Origin: Gammaproteobacteria bacterium
GTDB taxonomy: Bacteria > Pseudomonadota > Gammaproteobacteria > Steroidobacterales > GCA-2729495
Reading direction: 5' to 3'
DNA: 64,000 nt
NCBI GenBank assembly: GCA_030426355.1
Contig: JAUHYQ010000004.1
Coordinates: 409,311 to 473,310, forward strand
Made by a program: the position numbers and the translations under genes. Shown here piece by piece: positions 9,237 through 17,694 of this stretch. Numbering within the stretch: the first letter of the stretch is position 1; every line of letters begins with the position of its first letter. The notes beneath the pieces are model-generated. The model made no database searches. It saw nothing but the letters and a program-made list of their open reading frames with translations, and was not told the DNA's origin.

Positions 9237-10250
9237 TTATTCCCCGACCACGTCGGTAGAAAAAGCAATTTTCTCCACCGTTCGTGGCGGCACTTCGCCC
9301 ATCGCGGTAACCAGCCGCCCTTCCTTTACAAGCGAATAGGCATTGGCAGCACCCATCATGGACAGACCCTCAGCCTGCTCAGAGGCTGCAACCGCAACGT
9401 CCACAAACACTGAGACGGTTGCGAGTCCGTCGGAATACACCAGATGCGTACGCGGATCGGTGCTGAAATTGGTGTACTCAAATTTTTCTTTCAACAGTTC
9501 GAAACCAACGGGCAAATCGCGCGATCGCCAGACCTCGCGGGCAGTATCAGGCGTGGTTGCAGGGCCATCGTCCATATGGCGATTCCACTCGAAGCCAGAA
9601 GTATCCAACTGAGTCTGTACCGCCGCTGAGGCCACCAGGCGGGGCAGCCGTATCTGTGTAAAGCGAATTTCCTCTAACGGCATCGGTTGATCCGGACCAA
9701 TCATTTGCGACTTGAGCGGCATCGCCGTCATCTTGTCTAACCAGAGGCGATAACCGAAGCGATAGTTATCGCGTGGGGATATGGCGATCACTGCAACTTC
9801 CCTGTCCAGCGCGCGATCCGTACCGACAAAACGGATGTCGTAGAGTTGACCCAAAGTATCGGTATAACGCGGCAAACTTGAGAGCAGCGGATTACCTTTC
9901 GCACTTTTATCCCGGCGCGACTCAACCACGACCAGCTTCTGCTTCGGGAAAATGCAGATCAACTCGTCAGCATCGCGAATAATTTCTGCGCCGGCACCGT
10001 CCAGCGCGATAACGCGTTCGGCAATTTCGGTTTCATTGCCGCGCTGTTCTACTCGGTGAAACACCTTGAAGGTCTCGACCTTGCCAGGCGTCATGTAGAT
10101 AAAAGTACCCTCATAGTTGAGGTGCTCAACGGCATCCGCCATGCGCATAAGCCATTCTTCGGCCTGCTGAGCCCCCGCCGCGACGGGGAGCACTGCGCTG
10201 GCCGCAATCAGCAGCAGCCCGGGCAACGAGAAAGACTTGTTTAGCGGCAT
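9237..10250 (-). CDS. rseB: Sigma-E regulatory protein RseB (MucB)
   Basis: Periplasmic sensor that binds the periplasmic part of RseA and shields it from DegS cleavage until lipoprotein or LPS signals displace it. It has 337 residues with a Sec signal peptide (about 1-27, ending near VAAGAQQ). The large domain starts at AEEWLMRMADAVEHLNYEG, and the smaller C-terminal domain contains GFELLKEKFEYTN and LVYSDGLATVSVFV. It lies 11 bases downstream of rseA in the rpoE-rseA-rseB-rseC operon. Confidence 0.94.
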   Translation of the reverse strand: MPLNKSFSLPGLLLIAASAVLPVAAGAQQAEEWLMRMADAVEHLNYEGTFIYMTPGKVETFKVFHRVEQRGNETEIAERVIALDGAGAEIIRDADELICIFPKQKLVVVESRRDKSAKGNPLLSSLPRYTDTLGQLYDIRFVGTDRALDREVAVIAISPRDNYRFGYRLWLDKMTAMPLKSQMIGPDQPMPLEEIRFTQIRLPRLVASAAVQTQLDTSGFEWNRHMDDGPATTPDTAREVWRSRDLPVGFELLKEKFEYTNFSTDPRTHLVYSDGLATVSVFVDVAVAASEQAEGLSMMGAANAYSLVKEGRLVTAMGEVPPRTVEKIAFSTDVVGE

Positions 10251-10261
10251 ATTAGCAAGCG

Positions 10262-10867
10262 TTATTCCGAAAAACTGGCCTGCTGAACATACATGCTTGA
10301 GTCGGCCAGTGCACCCTGCATAGGACGAGAATACTCACCATGCGAAATCAGGTAGCTGCGCATCCGCTCCTGATTGAGCTTGATACGCCGCAGCTCTTGC
10401 TGATGCCGGGCCCGCAGCGGATTATCCTCAACGCTGCTGGCGACGACTGGCTGCAACGCGCTACTAGACACCGCCGACATGGCGGGCGCAGTCGACGGGG
10501 CAAGCTCGCCATTCAAATCTCTATTGAACCCACCGGCGAAAAACACGGCCATCATACCGACTACCAGCGAGGCAGCCAGCAGGTAACGCACCTGACCCTG
10601 AGCTGCAGCAGCAGGTGGAGATTCGCGCGTTACTTCAGCATTGTCATCCAGAGCCTGAAGAATACTGCGTCGCAGACTCGTGACGTCACCTACCACCGGG
10701 TCATTGCGCATGGCACCACCAATCAGTGCGTACCTATCCAGCGTTGCACGGTAGCCCTCGTCACGCTCCAGACGCCTCACCAGCAGGGCCAACTCCTCTT
10801 CTGGTAATTCTCCGTCAAGAAATGCAGACAACTGCTCTTCAATATGCCTGGTTACATCCTTTTCCAT
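10262..10867 (-). CDS. rseA: Anti-sigma-E factor RseA (MucA)
   Basis: Single-pass membrane anti-sigma factor that holds RpoE inactive until proteolysis by DegS and RseP. It has 201 residues. The cytoplasmic anti-sigma domain (LSAFLDGELPEEE from about 14 to 80) is followed by a transmembrane helix at about 95-113 and a periplasmic tail with the RseB-contacting region (RMRSYLISHGEYS). RseP, the site-2 protease that acts on this protein, is also encoded in the window, at 44710-46080. Confidence 0.92.
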   Translation of the reverse strand: MEKDVTRHIEEQLSAFLDGELPEEELALLVRRLERDEGYRATLDRYALIGGAMRNDPVVGDVTSLRRSILQALDDNAEVTRESPPAAAAQGQVRYLLAASLVVGMMAVFFAGGFNRDLNGELAPSTAPAMSAVSSSALQPVVASSVEDNPLRARHQQELRRIKLNQERMRSYLISHGEYSRPMQGALADSSMYVQQASFSE

Positions 10868-10915
10868 ATCCGCCTCTTTCTCAACTTCAGACTTAAGTCA
10901 GCCGTGTTGCACTTA

Positions 10916-11494
10916 CTAGTCGTCAACCACCGGCTTAATGCATTTATCAATCGCTTCACGCGCCCTGAATATTCGTGATCTCACGGTGCCTACCGGGCAC
11001 TCCATGACTTGCGCTATTTCCTCGTAACTCAGCCCGTCGATTTCCCTGAGTACAATCGCTGTCCGCAAATCGTCGGCCAGGTCGGCAATAGCCTTTTCGA
11101 CCGTTTGGCGAAGCTCCTCGCCTATAGCCTGACGCTCTGGTGTATCGTGATCCTGCATACGCACGTGCCAGTCAAATTCCTCGGGTTCGGAGATATCCGA
11201 CGCATGATCCAGTGGACGACGCCGGGCCGCAACTAAATGGTTCTTGGCAGTATTAATAGCTATTCGGTACATCCATGTATAAAACGCGCTGTCACCTCTA
11301 AACGTTGGAATTGCACGGTAAGCCTTTAGAAAGGCTTCCTGTGCCACATCCAGCGCCTCGGCATGATCTTTTACATAACGCATGATCAGATTAACGATAC
11401 GCTGCTGGTACTTAAGCACCAGTAAATCGAAAGCGTGCTTATCGCCGGCACGAACCCGATCTACCAGAAACTGATCGCTGGCTTCGTCACTCAT
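10916..11494 (-). CDS. rpoE: Extracytoplasmic stress sigma factor RpoE (AlgU)
   Basis: ECF sigma factor controlling outer-membrane and envelope stress genes. It has 192 residues from ATG 11494. Region 2 contains DVAQEAFLKAYRAIPTFRG and FYTWMYRIAINTAKN. Region 4 contains the helix-turn-helix LSYEEIAQVMECPVGTVRSR. GTG 11506 and ATG 11503 are alternative starts that add three or four residues. A promoter-like match to the RpoE consensus lies 45 bases upstream, which suggests autoregulation. Confidence 0.97.
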   Translation of the reverse strand: MSDEASDQFLVDRVRAGDKHAFDLLVLKYQQRIVNLIMRYVKDHAEALDVAQEAFLKAYRAIPTFRGDSAFYTWMYRIAINTAKNHLVAARRRPLDHASDISEPEEFDWHVRMQDHDTPERQAIGEELRQTVEKAIADLADDLRTAIVLREIDGLSYEEIAQVMECPVGTVRSRIFRAREAIDKCIKPVVDD

Positions 11495-11538
11495 ACCGGA
11501 CATCACCGCTATCGGACTCGCTCATCAGCGACGAATAG

Positions 11539-11565
11539 GTAGACCAGCGAGGCACCCGAAAGTTC
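11539..11565 (-). promoter_or_regulatory. Candidate RpoE-type promoter upstream of rpoE
   Basis: On the minus strand GAACTT (11565-11560) is followed by a 16-base spacer and TCTAC (11543-11539). RpoE/AlgU promoters have GAACTT, 16-17 bases, then TCTGA or TCAAA. The -35 match is exact and the -10 match is partial. The position, 45 bases before the rpoE start, is what an autoregulatory promoter would show. The rest of 11507-11592 shows nothing else recognisable. Confidence 0.5.
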
Positions 11566-11592
11566 TGCCACGCAAGGATAAAAAACGCCAAT

Positions 11593-11925
11593 TCACGGGA
11601 ATCGAAAATGCACGCGCATCCTGCGCCAATTGACGGCATCAGAGCCGTCGGCGCGGCGGCGAATGAACCATAATATCCGACATTTGTTGTCGCCTGTCTG
11701 TAACGTAATACCCGCAAAGCCTGACCACCAAAAGCTTTTGTGCCGCAACAATACCACGGCGGCACGTCCTTCTGACGATTCTAAATACCATGACCGGTCA
11801 GCCGTCAGCACCAGGCATGGTTGAAATCGCTCAATACGCCCCCTGCTGATACGCAGCGCCGGGAGACTTTTAAGGCGCGTTTTGCTTAAGAAGCCGTTGG
11901 ATGACATGAGCCAAATGCTCATCAT
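11593..11925 (-). CDS. ygfX: YgfX/CptA-like protein lacking the membrane hairpin (possible remnant)
   Basis: Between sdhE and rpoE there is a 110-codon frame (possible ATGs at 11925, 11922 and 11907). Its last 80 residues resemble the C-terminal part of YgfX/CptA: a LVLTADRSWYLE strand, WWSGFAGITLQ, and an end with NWRRMRVHFRF. The position right after sdhE is where ygfX usually lies. The two transmembrane segments that normally begin YgfX are absent, and the first 19 codons overlap sdhE in another frame. It may be a shortened functional form or a decayed gene. The alternative is a chance ORF in a 360-base gap. Confidence 0.42.
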   Translation of the reverse strand: MMSIWLMSSNGFLSKTRLKSLPALRISRGRIERFQPCLVLTADRSWYLESSEGRAAVVLLRHKSFWWSGFAGITLQTGDNKCRILWFIRRRADGSDAVNWRRMRVHFRFP

Positions 11926-12118
11926 CCGTGACTGACCGGCCGGTCAGCAAGGACAGAATCTCGGGATCAGGCGTGGTTAACAGGCGGCGAAACGCGGCCT
12001 GCTCCTGATCTGCTGCATTTGCATAGACTGAGTCCACGTACCCCAGCAGCAGCATGTCCAGCTCACGCATACCGCGCCGGCATCGCCAACGCAGACGCGC
12101 CATCTCTGAATCAGCCAA
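11870..12118 (-). CDS. sdhE: Succinate dehydrogenase assembly factor SdhE (FAD assembly factor)
   Basis: Small cytoplasmic protein that promotes covalent attachment of FAD to SdhA. It has 82 residues. The invariant RGMRELD motif is at 15-21, with the arginine and glycine needed for flavinylation. It lies 18 bases after sdhB in the sdh operon. The TTG start at 12118 has GGAG 7 bases upstream. An ATG at 12103 would give a product five residues shorter and has no clear ribosome-binding site. Confidence 0.9.
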   Translation of the reverse strand: MADSEMARLRWRCRRGMRELDMLLLGYVDSVYANAADQEQAAFRRLLTTPDPEILSLLTGRSVTDDEHLAHVIQRLLKQNAP

Positions 12119-12136
12119 ACCCTGACTCCGCGCCGC

Positions 12137-12919
12137 TCAGTGACTGCGAGCCGCGAGCATCTTTTTGGTCTCGGCAATGGCCTTCGCCGGATTCAGATCC
12201 TTCGGACACGCGTTGGTGCAATTCATGATCGTATGACAACGGTAGATACGAAACGGATCTTCCAACTCATCAAGCCGCTCGCCGGTGGCCTCGTCACGGC
12301 TGTCCACCAGCCAGCGATATGCCGCCAGCAAAGCCGCAGGCCCCAGATAACGATCACTGTTCCACCAGTAACTCGGACAACTGGTCGAACAACAGGCACA
12401 AAGAATGCAAGCTGACGGGGTGTTGATCTTTTCCTGATCTTCTTTGGACTGCAGGCGTTCCTGATCAGGCGGCGCAGGGGTGCGGGTCTGCAGCCACGGC
12501 TTGATCGAAGCATATTGCGCATAGAAGTTGGTGAGGTCGGGAACCAGGTCTTTCACCACCGGCATGTGCGGCAACGGATAAATTTTCACCTCGCCCTTGA
12601 GGTCGGCTGAAGCCTGCGTGCAGGCCAGCGTATTGCCGCCCGCTATGTTCATTGCACAGGAACCGCAGATGCCTTCGCGACAGGAGCGCCGGAACGTTAG
12701 CGTGGGATCGATTTCATTTTTGATCTTTATAAGAACATCAAGGACCATCGGCCCGCAGCTATCCATATCCACTTCATAAGTGTCCAGACGCGGATTTTCG
12801 CCGCTGTCCGGGTCATAACGGTATATGGAAAAACGGCGTACATTTTTTGCGCCTTGCGGCGCCTTAAATGTTTTCCCGGGTTTTACCCGCGAATTGGGTG
12901 GTAGCTGGAACTCAGCCAT
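12137..12919 (-). CDS. sdhB: Succinate dehydrogenase iron-sulfur subunit SdhB
   Basis: Electron-transfer subunit of respiratory complex II, carrying electrons from FAD to ubiquinone. It has 260 residues. The 2Fe-2S ligands C80, C85, C88 and C100 lie in CREGICGSC and after it. The 4Fe-4S and 3Fe-4S ligands lie in [12 protein letters not shown] and [12 protein letters not shown]. It is 14 bases downstream of sdhA. The N-terminus has about 20 extra residues compared with E. coli SdhB, as is common outside enterobacteria. Confidence 0.97.
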   Translation of the reverse strand: MAEFQLPPNSRVKPGKTFKAPQGAKNVRRFSIYRYDPDSGENPRLDTYEVDMDSCGPMVLDVLIKIKNEIDPTLTFRRSCREGICGSCAMNIAGGNTLACTQASADLKGEVKIYPLPHMPVVKDLVPDLTNFYAQYASIKPWLQTRTPAPPDQERLQSKEDQEKINTPSACILCACCSTSCPSYWWNSDRYLGPAALLAAYRWLVDSRDEATGERLDELEDPFRIYRCHTIMNCTNACPKDLNPAKAIAETKKMLAARSH

Positions 12920-12933
12920 TGTGGATCCTCATC

Positions 12934-14709
12934 TCAATAGACGCGGGCCTTGGGCGGCACCGTATCAACTTCGTCGGTCAAGGTTTCAAGATTGACCGCG
13001 CGATAATCCAGGCTCACCTGACCGGCGGAATCCACCCAGGCAAGCGTGTGCTTCATCCAGTTGGCATCATCGCGATCGGGAAAATCTTCCCGTGCCTGCG
13101 CGCCACGACTCTCTTTTCGTTCCACAGCGCCCCGGATTGTCGCAGTGGCCTGCATCAACAAGTTCTGCAGCTCCAGCGTTTCGATCAGATCGGTGTTCCA
13201 GACCAATGAACGGTCGGTCACGCTGACATCAGCAAAACTGGCGTAAGTTGCGCCAAGCTTTTCGATGCCCTGCTGCAACGATTCACCGGTGCGGAACACG
13301 GCGGCATGTTGCTGCATGATCTTTTGCATTTCGAGCCGAATCTCTGCAGTCGTTCTCGTGCCCGAGGCGTTCCGCAACTTATCCAGTCGCGCGACCGCCG
13401 CCTCACCTGCGTCTGCCGCCAATGGCAACTGCCGCTGATTGGCCTTAACAGTTTCTGCACACCGCTGCGCAGCAGAACGCCCGAATACGACAAGATCCAA
13501 CAGGGAATTGGAACCGAGCCGATTCGCACCGTGCACGGAAACACAGGCCGCTTCACCCACCGCCATCAGGCCCTCAACAATGCCACCGCGACCGTCAAGC
13601 ACCTCGCCGTGATAGTTCGTCGGAATACCGCCCATGTTGTAGTGAACAGTCGGAATTACAGGAATTGGTTCTTTAGTAACGTCCACCCCGGCAAAGATGC
13701 GCGCCGTTTCGGCGATACCCGGCAAGCGTTCCTGAATAACGTCAGGCCCAAGATGTTCCAGATGCAAATGAATATGGTCTTGCTCCGCACCCACTCCCCG
13801 GCCGGCATTGATTTCCATGGTCATGGATCGGCTAACGACGTCGCGTGATGCCAGATCCTTAGCATTAGGCGCATAACGTTCCATAAACCGTTCGCCTTCG
13901 GAATTCGTCAGGTAACCCCCCTCGCCGCGCGAACCCTCGGTGATCAAACAACCTGAACCGTAAATACCGGTTGGATGAAATTGCACGAATTCCATGTCCT
14001 GCAATGGCAGACCCGCGCGCAAGACCATGGCATTACCATCGCCGGTGCAGGTGTGAGCCGAGGTGCACGAGAAAAATGCCCGGCCGTAACCGCCCGTAGC
14101 GAGAATCACGCGGTGAGCGCGAAACCGGTGCAATCTTCCGGTGGCCATATCGATGGCGATGACACCACGACAGCAGCCATTCTCCATAACCAGGTCAATC
14201 GCAAAATACTCGATGTAAAAGGTCGCATCATGTTTGAGCGACTGCTGATACAAGGTATGCAGCATGGCATGCCCGGTCCGGTCGGCGGCCGCGCACGTAC
14301 GTTGCGCCGTGCCTTCGCCGAAACGGGTAGTCATGCCACCGAAGGGTCGTTGATAAATCTTGCCCTCGGCGGTGCGCGAGAACGGCACGCCGTAATGCTC
14401 CAGCTCGATAATTGCCGCCGGCGCCTCTTTGCACATGTATTCGATAGCGTCCTGATCGCCCAGCCAGTCCGAACCCTTTACGGTGTCGTACATGTGCCAG
14501 CGCCAGTCATCCTCGCCCATGTTGCCCAGCGCAGCGCTAATCCCGCCCTGTGCCGCCACGGTATGACTGCGCGTGGGGAATACCTTGGTGATGCACGCCG
14601 CACTCAGACCGGCTTCCGCCAGCCCGAAGGTAGCTCGCAACCCGGCGCCACCTGCGCCCACGACCACAACGTCATAGGTGTGATCAATAAATTCGTAATC
14701 GCTGCTCAT
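12934..14709 (-). CDS. sdhA: Succinate dehydrogenase flavoprotein subunit SdhA
   Basis: Catalytic subunit of complex II that oxidises succinate to fumarate. It has 591 residues. The FAD-binding GAGGAGLRA is at about 18-26, and the covalent FAD histidine is H49 in [10 protein letters not shown]. The substrate site region includes [21 protein letters not shown], and [19 protein letters not shown] is the conserved late FAD-binding block. It sits between sdhD and sdhB. Confidence 0.98.
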   Translation of the reverse strand: MSSDYEFIDHTYDVVVVGAGGAGLRATFGLAEAGLSAACITKVFPTRSHTVAAQGGISAALGNMGEDDWRWHMYDTVKGSDWLGDQDAIEYMCKEAPAAIIELEHYGVPFSRTAEGKIYQRPFGGMTTRFGEGTAQRTCAAADRTGHAMLHTLYQQSLKHDATFYIEYFAIDLVMENGCCRGVIAIDMATGRLHRFRAHRVILATGGYGRAFFSCTSAHTCTGDGNAMVLRAGLPLQDMEFVQFHPTGIYGSGCLITEGSRGEGGYLTNSEGERFMERYAPNAKDLASRDVVSRSMTMEINAGRGVGAEQDHIHLHLEHLGPDVIQERLPGIAETARIFAGVDVTKEPIPVIPTVHYNMGGIPTNYHGEVLDGRGGIVEGLMAVGEAACVSVHGANRLGSNSLLDLVVFGRSAAQRCAETVKANQRQLPLAADAGEAAVARLDKLRNASGTRTTAEIRLEMQKIMQQHAAVFRTGESLQQGIEKLGATYASFADVSVTDRSLVWNTDLIETLELQNLLMQATATIRGAVERKESRGAQAREDFPDRDDANWMKHTLAWVDSAGQVSLDYRAVNLETLTDEVDTVPPKARVY

Positions 14710-14724
14710 GTGTCCGGAAATTGG

Positions 14725-15117
14725 TTAGACGGTCATGCCGCCGGAAATGGAAATCAGAATAATGGAATACAGACCGGCAACACCAAACGCCACATGCGCC
14801 AATTGCAACCCGACGAGCATGCTCACCTTGAGCCAACCCGTGTGCACGTAATCTTCCACCACAACCTGCAAGCCCAATTGAGAGTGGTACAACACCGCTA
14901 TCAGCAGCAGGGCCAGCAAAATAGAATTGACGGGGCTTCCCATCCAGCCCACGACGCTGGCGTGAGTGAAATCGTTCATGCCCAGCAAGGCAAAGACAAA
15001 CCATAAGGTCAGCGGTAACAACGCCACAGACGTTACCCGCTGGGCCCACCAATGCTCGGTACCATGACGCGCAGAACCGTGCCCCAGAAATTTACCCAGC
15101 GGCGATTCCAGACTCAC
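14725..15117 (-). CDS. sdhD: Succinate dehydrogenase membrane anchor SdhD
   Basis: Heme b and quinone-binding membrane anchor of complex II. From GTG 15117 it has 130 residues, with three transmembrane helices (around VALLPLTLWFVFALLG, ILLALLLIAVLYHSQLGLQ and LAHVAFGVAGLYSIIL). The likely heme ligand is the His in LYHSQLG. The frame is open back to 15189, but the GTGA overlap with the sdhC stop and the family length favour 15117. Confidence 0.92.
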   Translation of the reverse strand: MSLESPLGKFLGHGSARHGTEHWWAQRVTSVALLPLTLWFVFALLGMNDFTHASVVGWMGSPVNSILLALLLIAVLYHSQLGLQVVVEDYVHTGWLKVSMLVGLQLAHVAFGVAGLYSIILISISGGMTV

Positions 15118-15506
15118 CCCGCACCTCCGCTGACCACCAGCACCCAAAACAAAGCAGTAACAGCGGCAGCGGCCACAACCGTGAACCAACCGCTAAGGCG
15201 CGCGAATTCCCTGTCGAAACCGTAGCCGGCATCCCAAAACAAGTGGCGGATGCCATTTGCAAGGTGATAGAAAAAGCTGGCCGAAAAACCCAGCAAAATA
15301 AACATGCCTAACGGGCCTGCCAGAACAGACCTTACGGATTCGTATGCCTGTGGCCCGAGCGCGGCGCCAACCACCCACGCCAATAAAGCCAGCGCACCAA
15401 TCGACAGTGCAACGCCGGTAAGGCGATGCAAAATAGACAACGTATTGCTGATCTGCCACTTGTACACCCCGAGATGTGGCGACAGCGGTCGATTTACCTG
15501 AGACAT
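15114..15506 (-). CDS. sdhC: Succinate dehydrogenase cytochrome b556 subunit SdhC
   Basis: Second membrane anchor of complex II. It has 130 residues from ATG 15506; GTG 15515 adds three. The N-terminal RPLSPHLGVYKWQISNTLSI and the HRLTGVAL motif contribute to the quinone site. The heme-coordinating His lies in HLANGIRHLFWD. Three hydrophobic helices are visible. It is the first of the catalytic sdh genes and lies about 53 bases after the SDHAF4-like gene. Confidence 0.95.
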   Translation of the reverse strand: MSQVNRPLSPHLGVYKWQISNTLSILHRLTGVALSIGALALLAWVVGAALGPQAYESVRSVLAGPLGMFILLGFSASFFYHLANGIRHLFWDAGYGFDREFARLSGWFTVVAAAAVTALFWVLVVSGGAG

Positions 15507-15559
15507 TTGTATCACTCACCCGGTCCAAGGGAACAAATCACGGACCAAAAATCGCTACC

Positions 15560-15757
15560 CTAAAAATCGATACAGCGGCCTTTGCGCTCCCAATCCCCAA
15601 AGCGGGTGGGTTCAGGACCCTCCGGACCCCCTAGTTCCAGCTGTTCCGACGGTGCCTCCTGCAAAGTCGCCGGAATGTATTCCTCCGGCACCGCAGGCGC
15701 GCCTTGCTGACCCGCATCTGCAGCTCTCGCTGTGCGCGTAATAGTCGGAACCGTCAT
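15560..15757 (-). CDS. SDHAF4-like (DUF1674) succinate dehydrogenase assembly factor
   Basis: A 65-residue protein whose C-terminal half ends in GGPEGPEPTRFGDWERKGRCIDF (two pieces: GGPEGPEPTRFGDWER, KGRCIDF). This is the hallmark of the DUF1674/SDHAF4 family, which binds flavinylated SdhA and protects it before assembly. Lying directly upstream of sdhC supports that role. ATG 15757 is chosen. A longer frame begins at TTG 15892 and would add a hydrophobic, signal-like stretch, which does not suit a cytoplasmic factor and would leave only 13 bases before the divergent ygfZ. Confidence 0.82.
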   Translation of the reverse strand: MTVPTITRTARAADAGQQGAPAVPEEYIPATLQEAPSEQLELGGPEGPEPTRFGDWERKGRCIDF

Positions 15758-15905
15758 GGCGCGAAGTGTGCCAGAATAGCTTTCGCTTTGCACCAACGGC
15801 AGGGCCTGCAGCTGCGCGGTGAGCGTCACGCACAACAGGGCTGAACATAATCGTCGGCCAGTTTGCCGAATCCACTGAGCAGCGAGAGACAAACATCAGG
15901 ACAAT

Positions 15906-16802
15906 ATGAATCTGGAACATCTCAAGCTGGATCCCCTCGGGTCGTGGTCAGCCATCCGCGTCAGCGGCGATGATCGGGTTTCTTTCTTACAGGGACAACT
16001 CACGCGGGACATCCGCAAAGTGACTCCGCAGGCACCGGCCCTGACTGGCTGGGCCAACAATAAGGGGCGCCTGCTCTGTACCGGCTGGGTTATCAACTGG
16101 GCAAACGCCCTGTGGTTGCTGCTGCCGGCTGAACGATGCGCCGCCGTGGCGCAGCGGCTGAGGATGTTCATCCTGCGCTCAGCCGTTGAGATCAGCACGC
16201 CGGACACACCGGTCTGGCTAGCAGAAAACACTCAGGTAAATACTAATGATAGTTCTGTTTCGCTTTGTTTTTATGATGATTATTCATATGTTTTTTTTCC
16301 GCTGGGCTCAGACGCACCGGGCCTATTGCTTGGCCAGCGACCGGAATCGGGACAGCCTGATACGACCGGTGATGCTTCCGGGACCGAATGTCGCTGGCGG
16401 GCGACTCTGATCAGGGCGGGCGTACCCACTATTTATGACGCCACGACGGAATATTATGTCCCGCAAATGGTTAACCTGGACCTGCTTAACGGCATCAGCT
16501 TCGATAAGGGCTGCTACGTGGGTCAGGAAATTGTGGCCCGCACGCATAACCTCGGCAGAATTAAACGACGAATGTTTGCGTTTAGCTGCCGCACCGGTTC
16601 GGCCGCTCATGCCGGCAGCGAGATCTATGCCGGGGAAGACCTGGCCGGGACGGTGGTTGACGGACTTGCGCAGGGTGACTCAGAGTATCTTCTGGCAGTC
16701 GTAAAGCTAGACAAACTTGCCGATGAACTGCACCTGCACTCGCCCACTGGCCCCGCTTTGACCGTTGGAGAGTTGCCCTACCTGATTCCGGAACAACTCT
16801 GA
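15906..16802 (+). CDS. ygfZ: YgfZ/GcvT-like folate-binding iron-sulfur protein
   Basis: Folate-dependent protein that supports synthesis or repair of certain Fe-S enzymes, including MiaB-type ones. It has 298 residues. The family signature KGCYVGQEIVART around residue 200 is intact with its conserved Cys. The protein has the GcvT-like fold with the opening GSWSAIRVSGDDRVSFLQGQ. It is transcribed away from the sdh block. A local AT-rich patch with eight consecutive T at 16291-16298 lies within the coding region (see findings). Confidence 0.93.
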   Translation: MNLEHLKLDPLGSWSAIRVSGDDRVSFLQGQLTRDIRKVTPQAPALTGWANNKGRLLCTGWVINWANALWLLLPAERCAAVAQRLRMFILRSAVEISTPDTPVWLAENTQVNTNDSSVSLCFYDDYSYVFFPLGSDAPGLLLGQRPESGQPDTTGDASGTECRWRATLIRAGVPTIYDATTEYYVPQMVNLDLLNGISFDKGCYVGQEIVARTHNLGRIKRRMFAFSCRTGSAAHAGSEIYAGEDLAGTVVDGLAQGDSEYLLAVVKLDKLADELHLHSPTGPALTVGELPYLIPEQL

Positions 16803-16824
16803 CCCCATTGATTCAGGAGGCAGG

Positions 16825-17688
16825 CTATTGCGCCTCGGCGTTGGCAATATCCGAGGGATGAATATCCGTGAGCTCAATATCACCGGGGCCGAACGACTGG
16901 CCTAAAAAGGCGGAGCCGGTGCGCGCAAAGCGCGCTGCGCCGTCGGTTGCCACCAGCCTTAGTCGGCCCGGCATCTGTGCTGAATTTCGCATATTGAGTT
17001 CGTCCAGCCGGGTTACCACGGCGGCAGCCGTGGTGCTCGCGGAGTCCACGATCACGATTTCGGGGCCCAATGCTTCCGCGATGACCCCGCGCAGCAGCGG
17101 GAAGTGGGTGCACCCGAGGATCGCCGTATCGGGTCGATCGGCCGAAACTCTTGACCGGATAGTGCCCAGATATTTATCCGCGGCTGCCTTCGCTACTGCG
17201 TCATCACCCCAGCCTTCCTCCGCCAATGCAACGAACAACGAACACGGAAGTTCTTCAACGACAGCTTCGGGACGCAGCGCGCGTATGGCCCGCGTATAGG
17301 CCCGCTGGGTGGTAGTTGCTTCAGTTGCCAACACCAGGTGATGCTGACGAACACTTTGTGATACCGCTGCCGCTGCGCCGGGATCAACCACGCCGATTAC
17401 CGGAACGGGGGCTACCCATTCGCGCAAACTTTCCAGTGCAAGCGCCGAGGCCGTATTACATGCCACCACCAGCAGCTTTATTTCCTGCCGCATCAACCAA
17501 CCGGCCGCATGCGCTGCATAGCGCTGCACCGTTTCCGGACTCTTGGTGCCATAGGGCAGGCGCGCCGTGTCACCAAGATAAATAATGTGTTCGCGGGGTA
17601 ACAAATCCCGCAACGCATGCAGCACGGTCAGCCCGCCGACCCCGGAGTCGAATATGCCGATAGCACCGTCTGCAGAGGCGACAGACAC
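16825..17688 (-). CDS. murI: Glutamate racemase MurI
   Basis: Converts L-glutamate to D-glutamate for peptidoglycan. It has 287 residues. The substrate motif FDSGVGGLTV includes D14. The two catalytic cysteines are C78 in VVACNTASA and the later Cys in LGCTHFPLL. The start is GTG 17688, 6 bases after the lysS stop, so it is probably co-transcribed with lysS. It converges with ygfZ. Confidence 0.96.
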   Translation of the reverse strand: MSVASADGAIGIFDSGVGGLTVLHALRDLLPREHIIYLGDTARLPYGTKSPETVQRYAAHAAGWLMRQEIKLLVVACNTASALALESLREWVAPVPVIGVVDPGAAAAVSQSVRQHHLVLATEATTTQRAYTRAIRALRPEAVVEELPCSLFVALAEEGWGDDAVAKAAADKYLGTIRSRVSADRPDTAILGCTHFPLLRGVIAEALGPEIVIVDSASTTAAAVVTRLDELNMRNSAQMPGRLRLVATDGAARFARTGSAFLGQSFGPGDIELTDIHPSDIANAEAQ

Positions 17689-17694
17689 GGCGTG

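Noticed and set aside
11487..11765. 92-codon minus-strand ORF between ygfX and rpoE
   Set aside because: It overlaps both the YgfX-like frame and the rpoE start, covers the promoter-like boxes, and shows no family features.
13975..15006. 343-codon plus-strand ORF across sdhA and sdhD
   Set aside because: It is antisense to well-conserved sdh genes and has no recognisable domain. The sdh frames explain the sequence.
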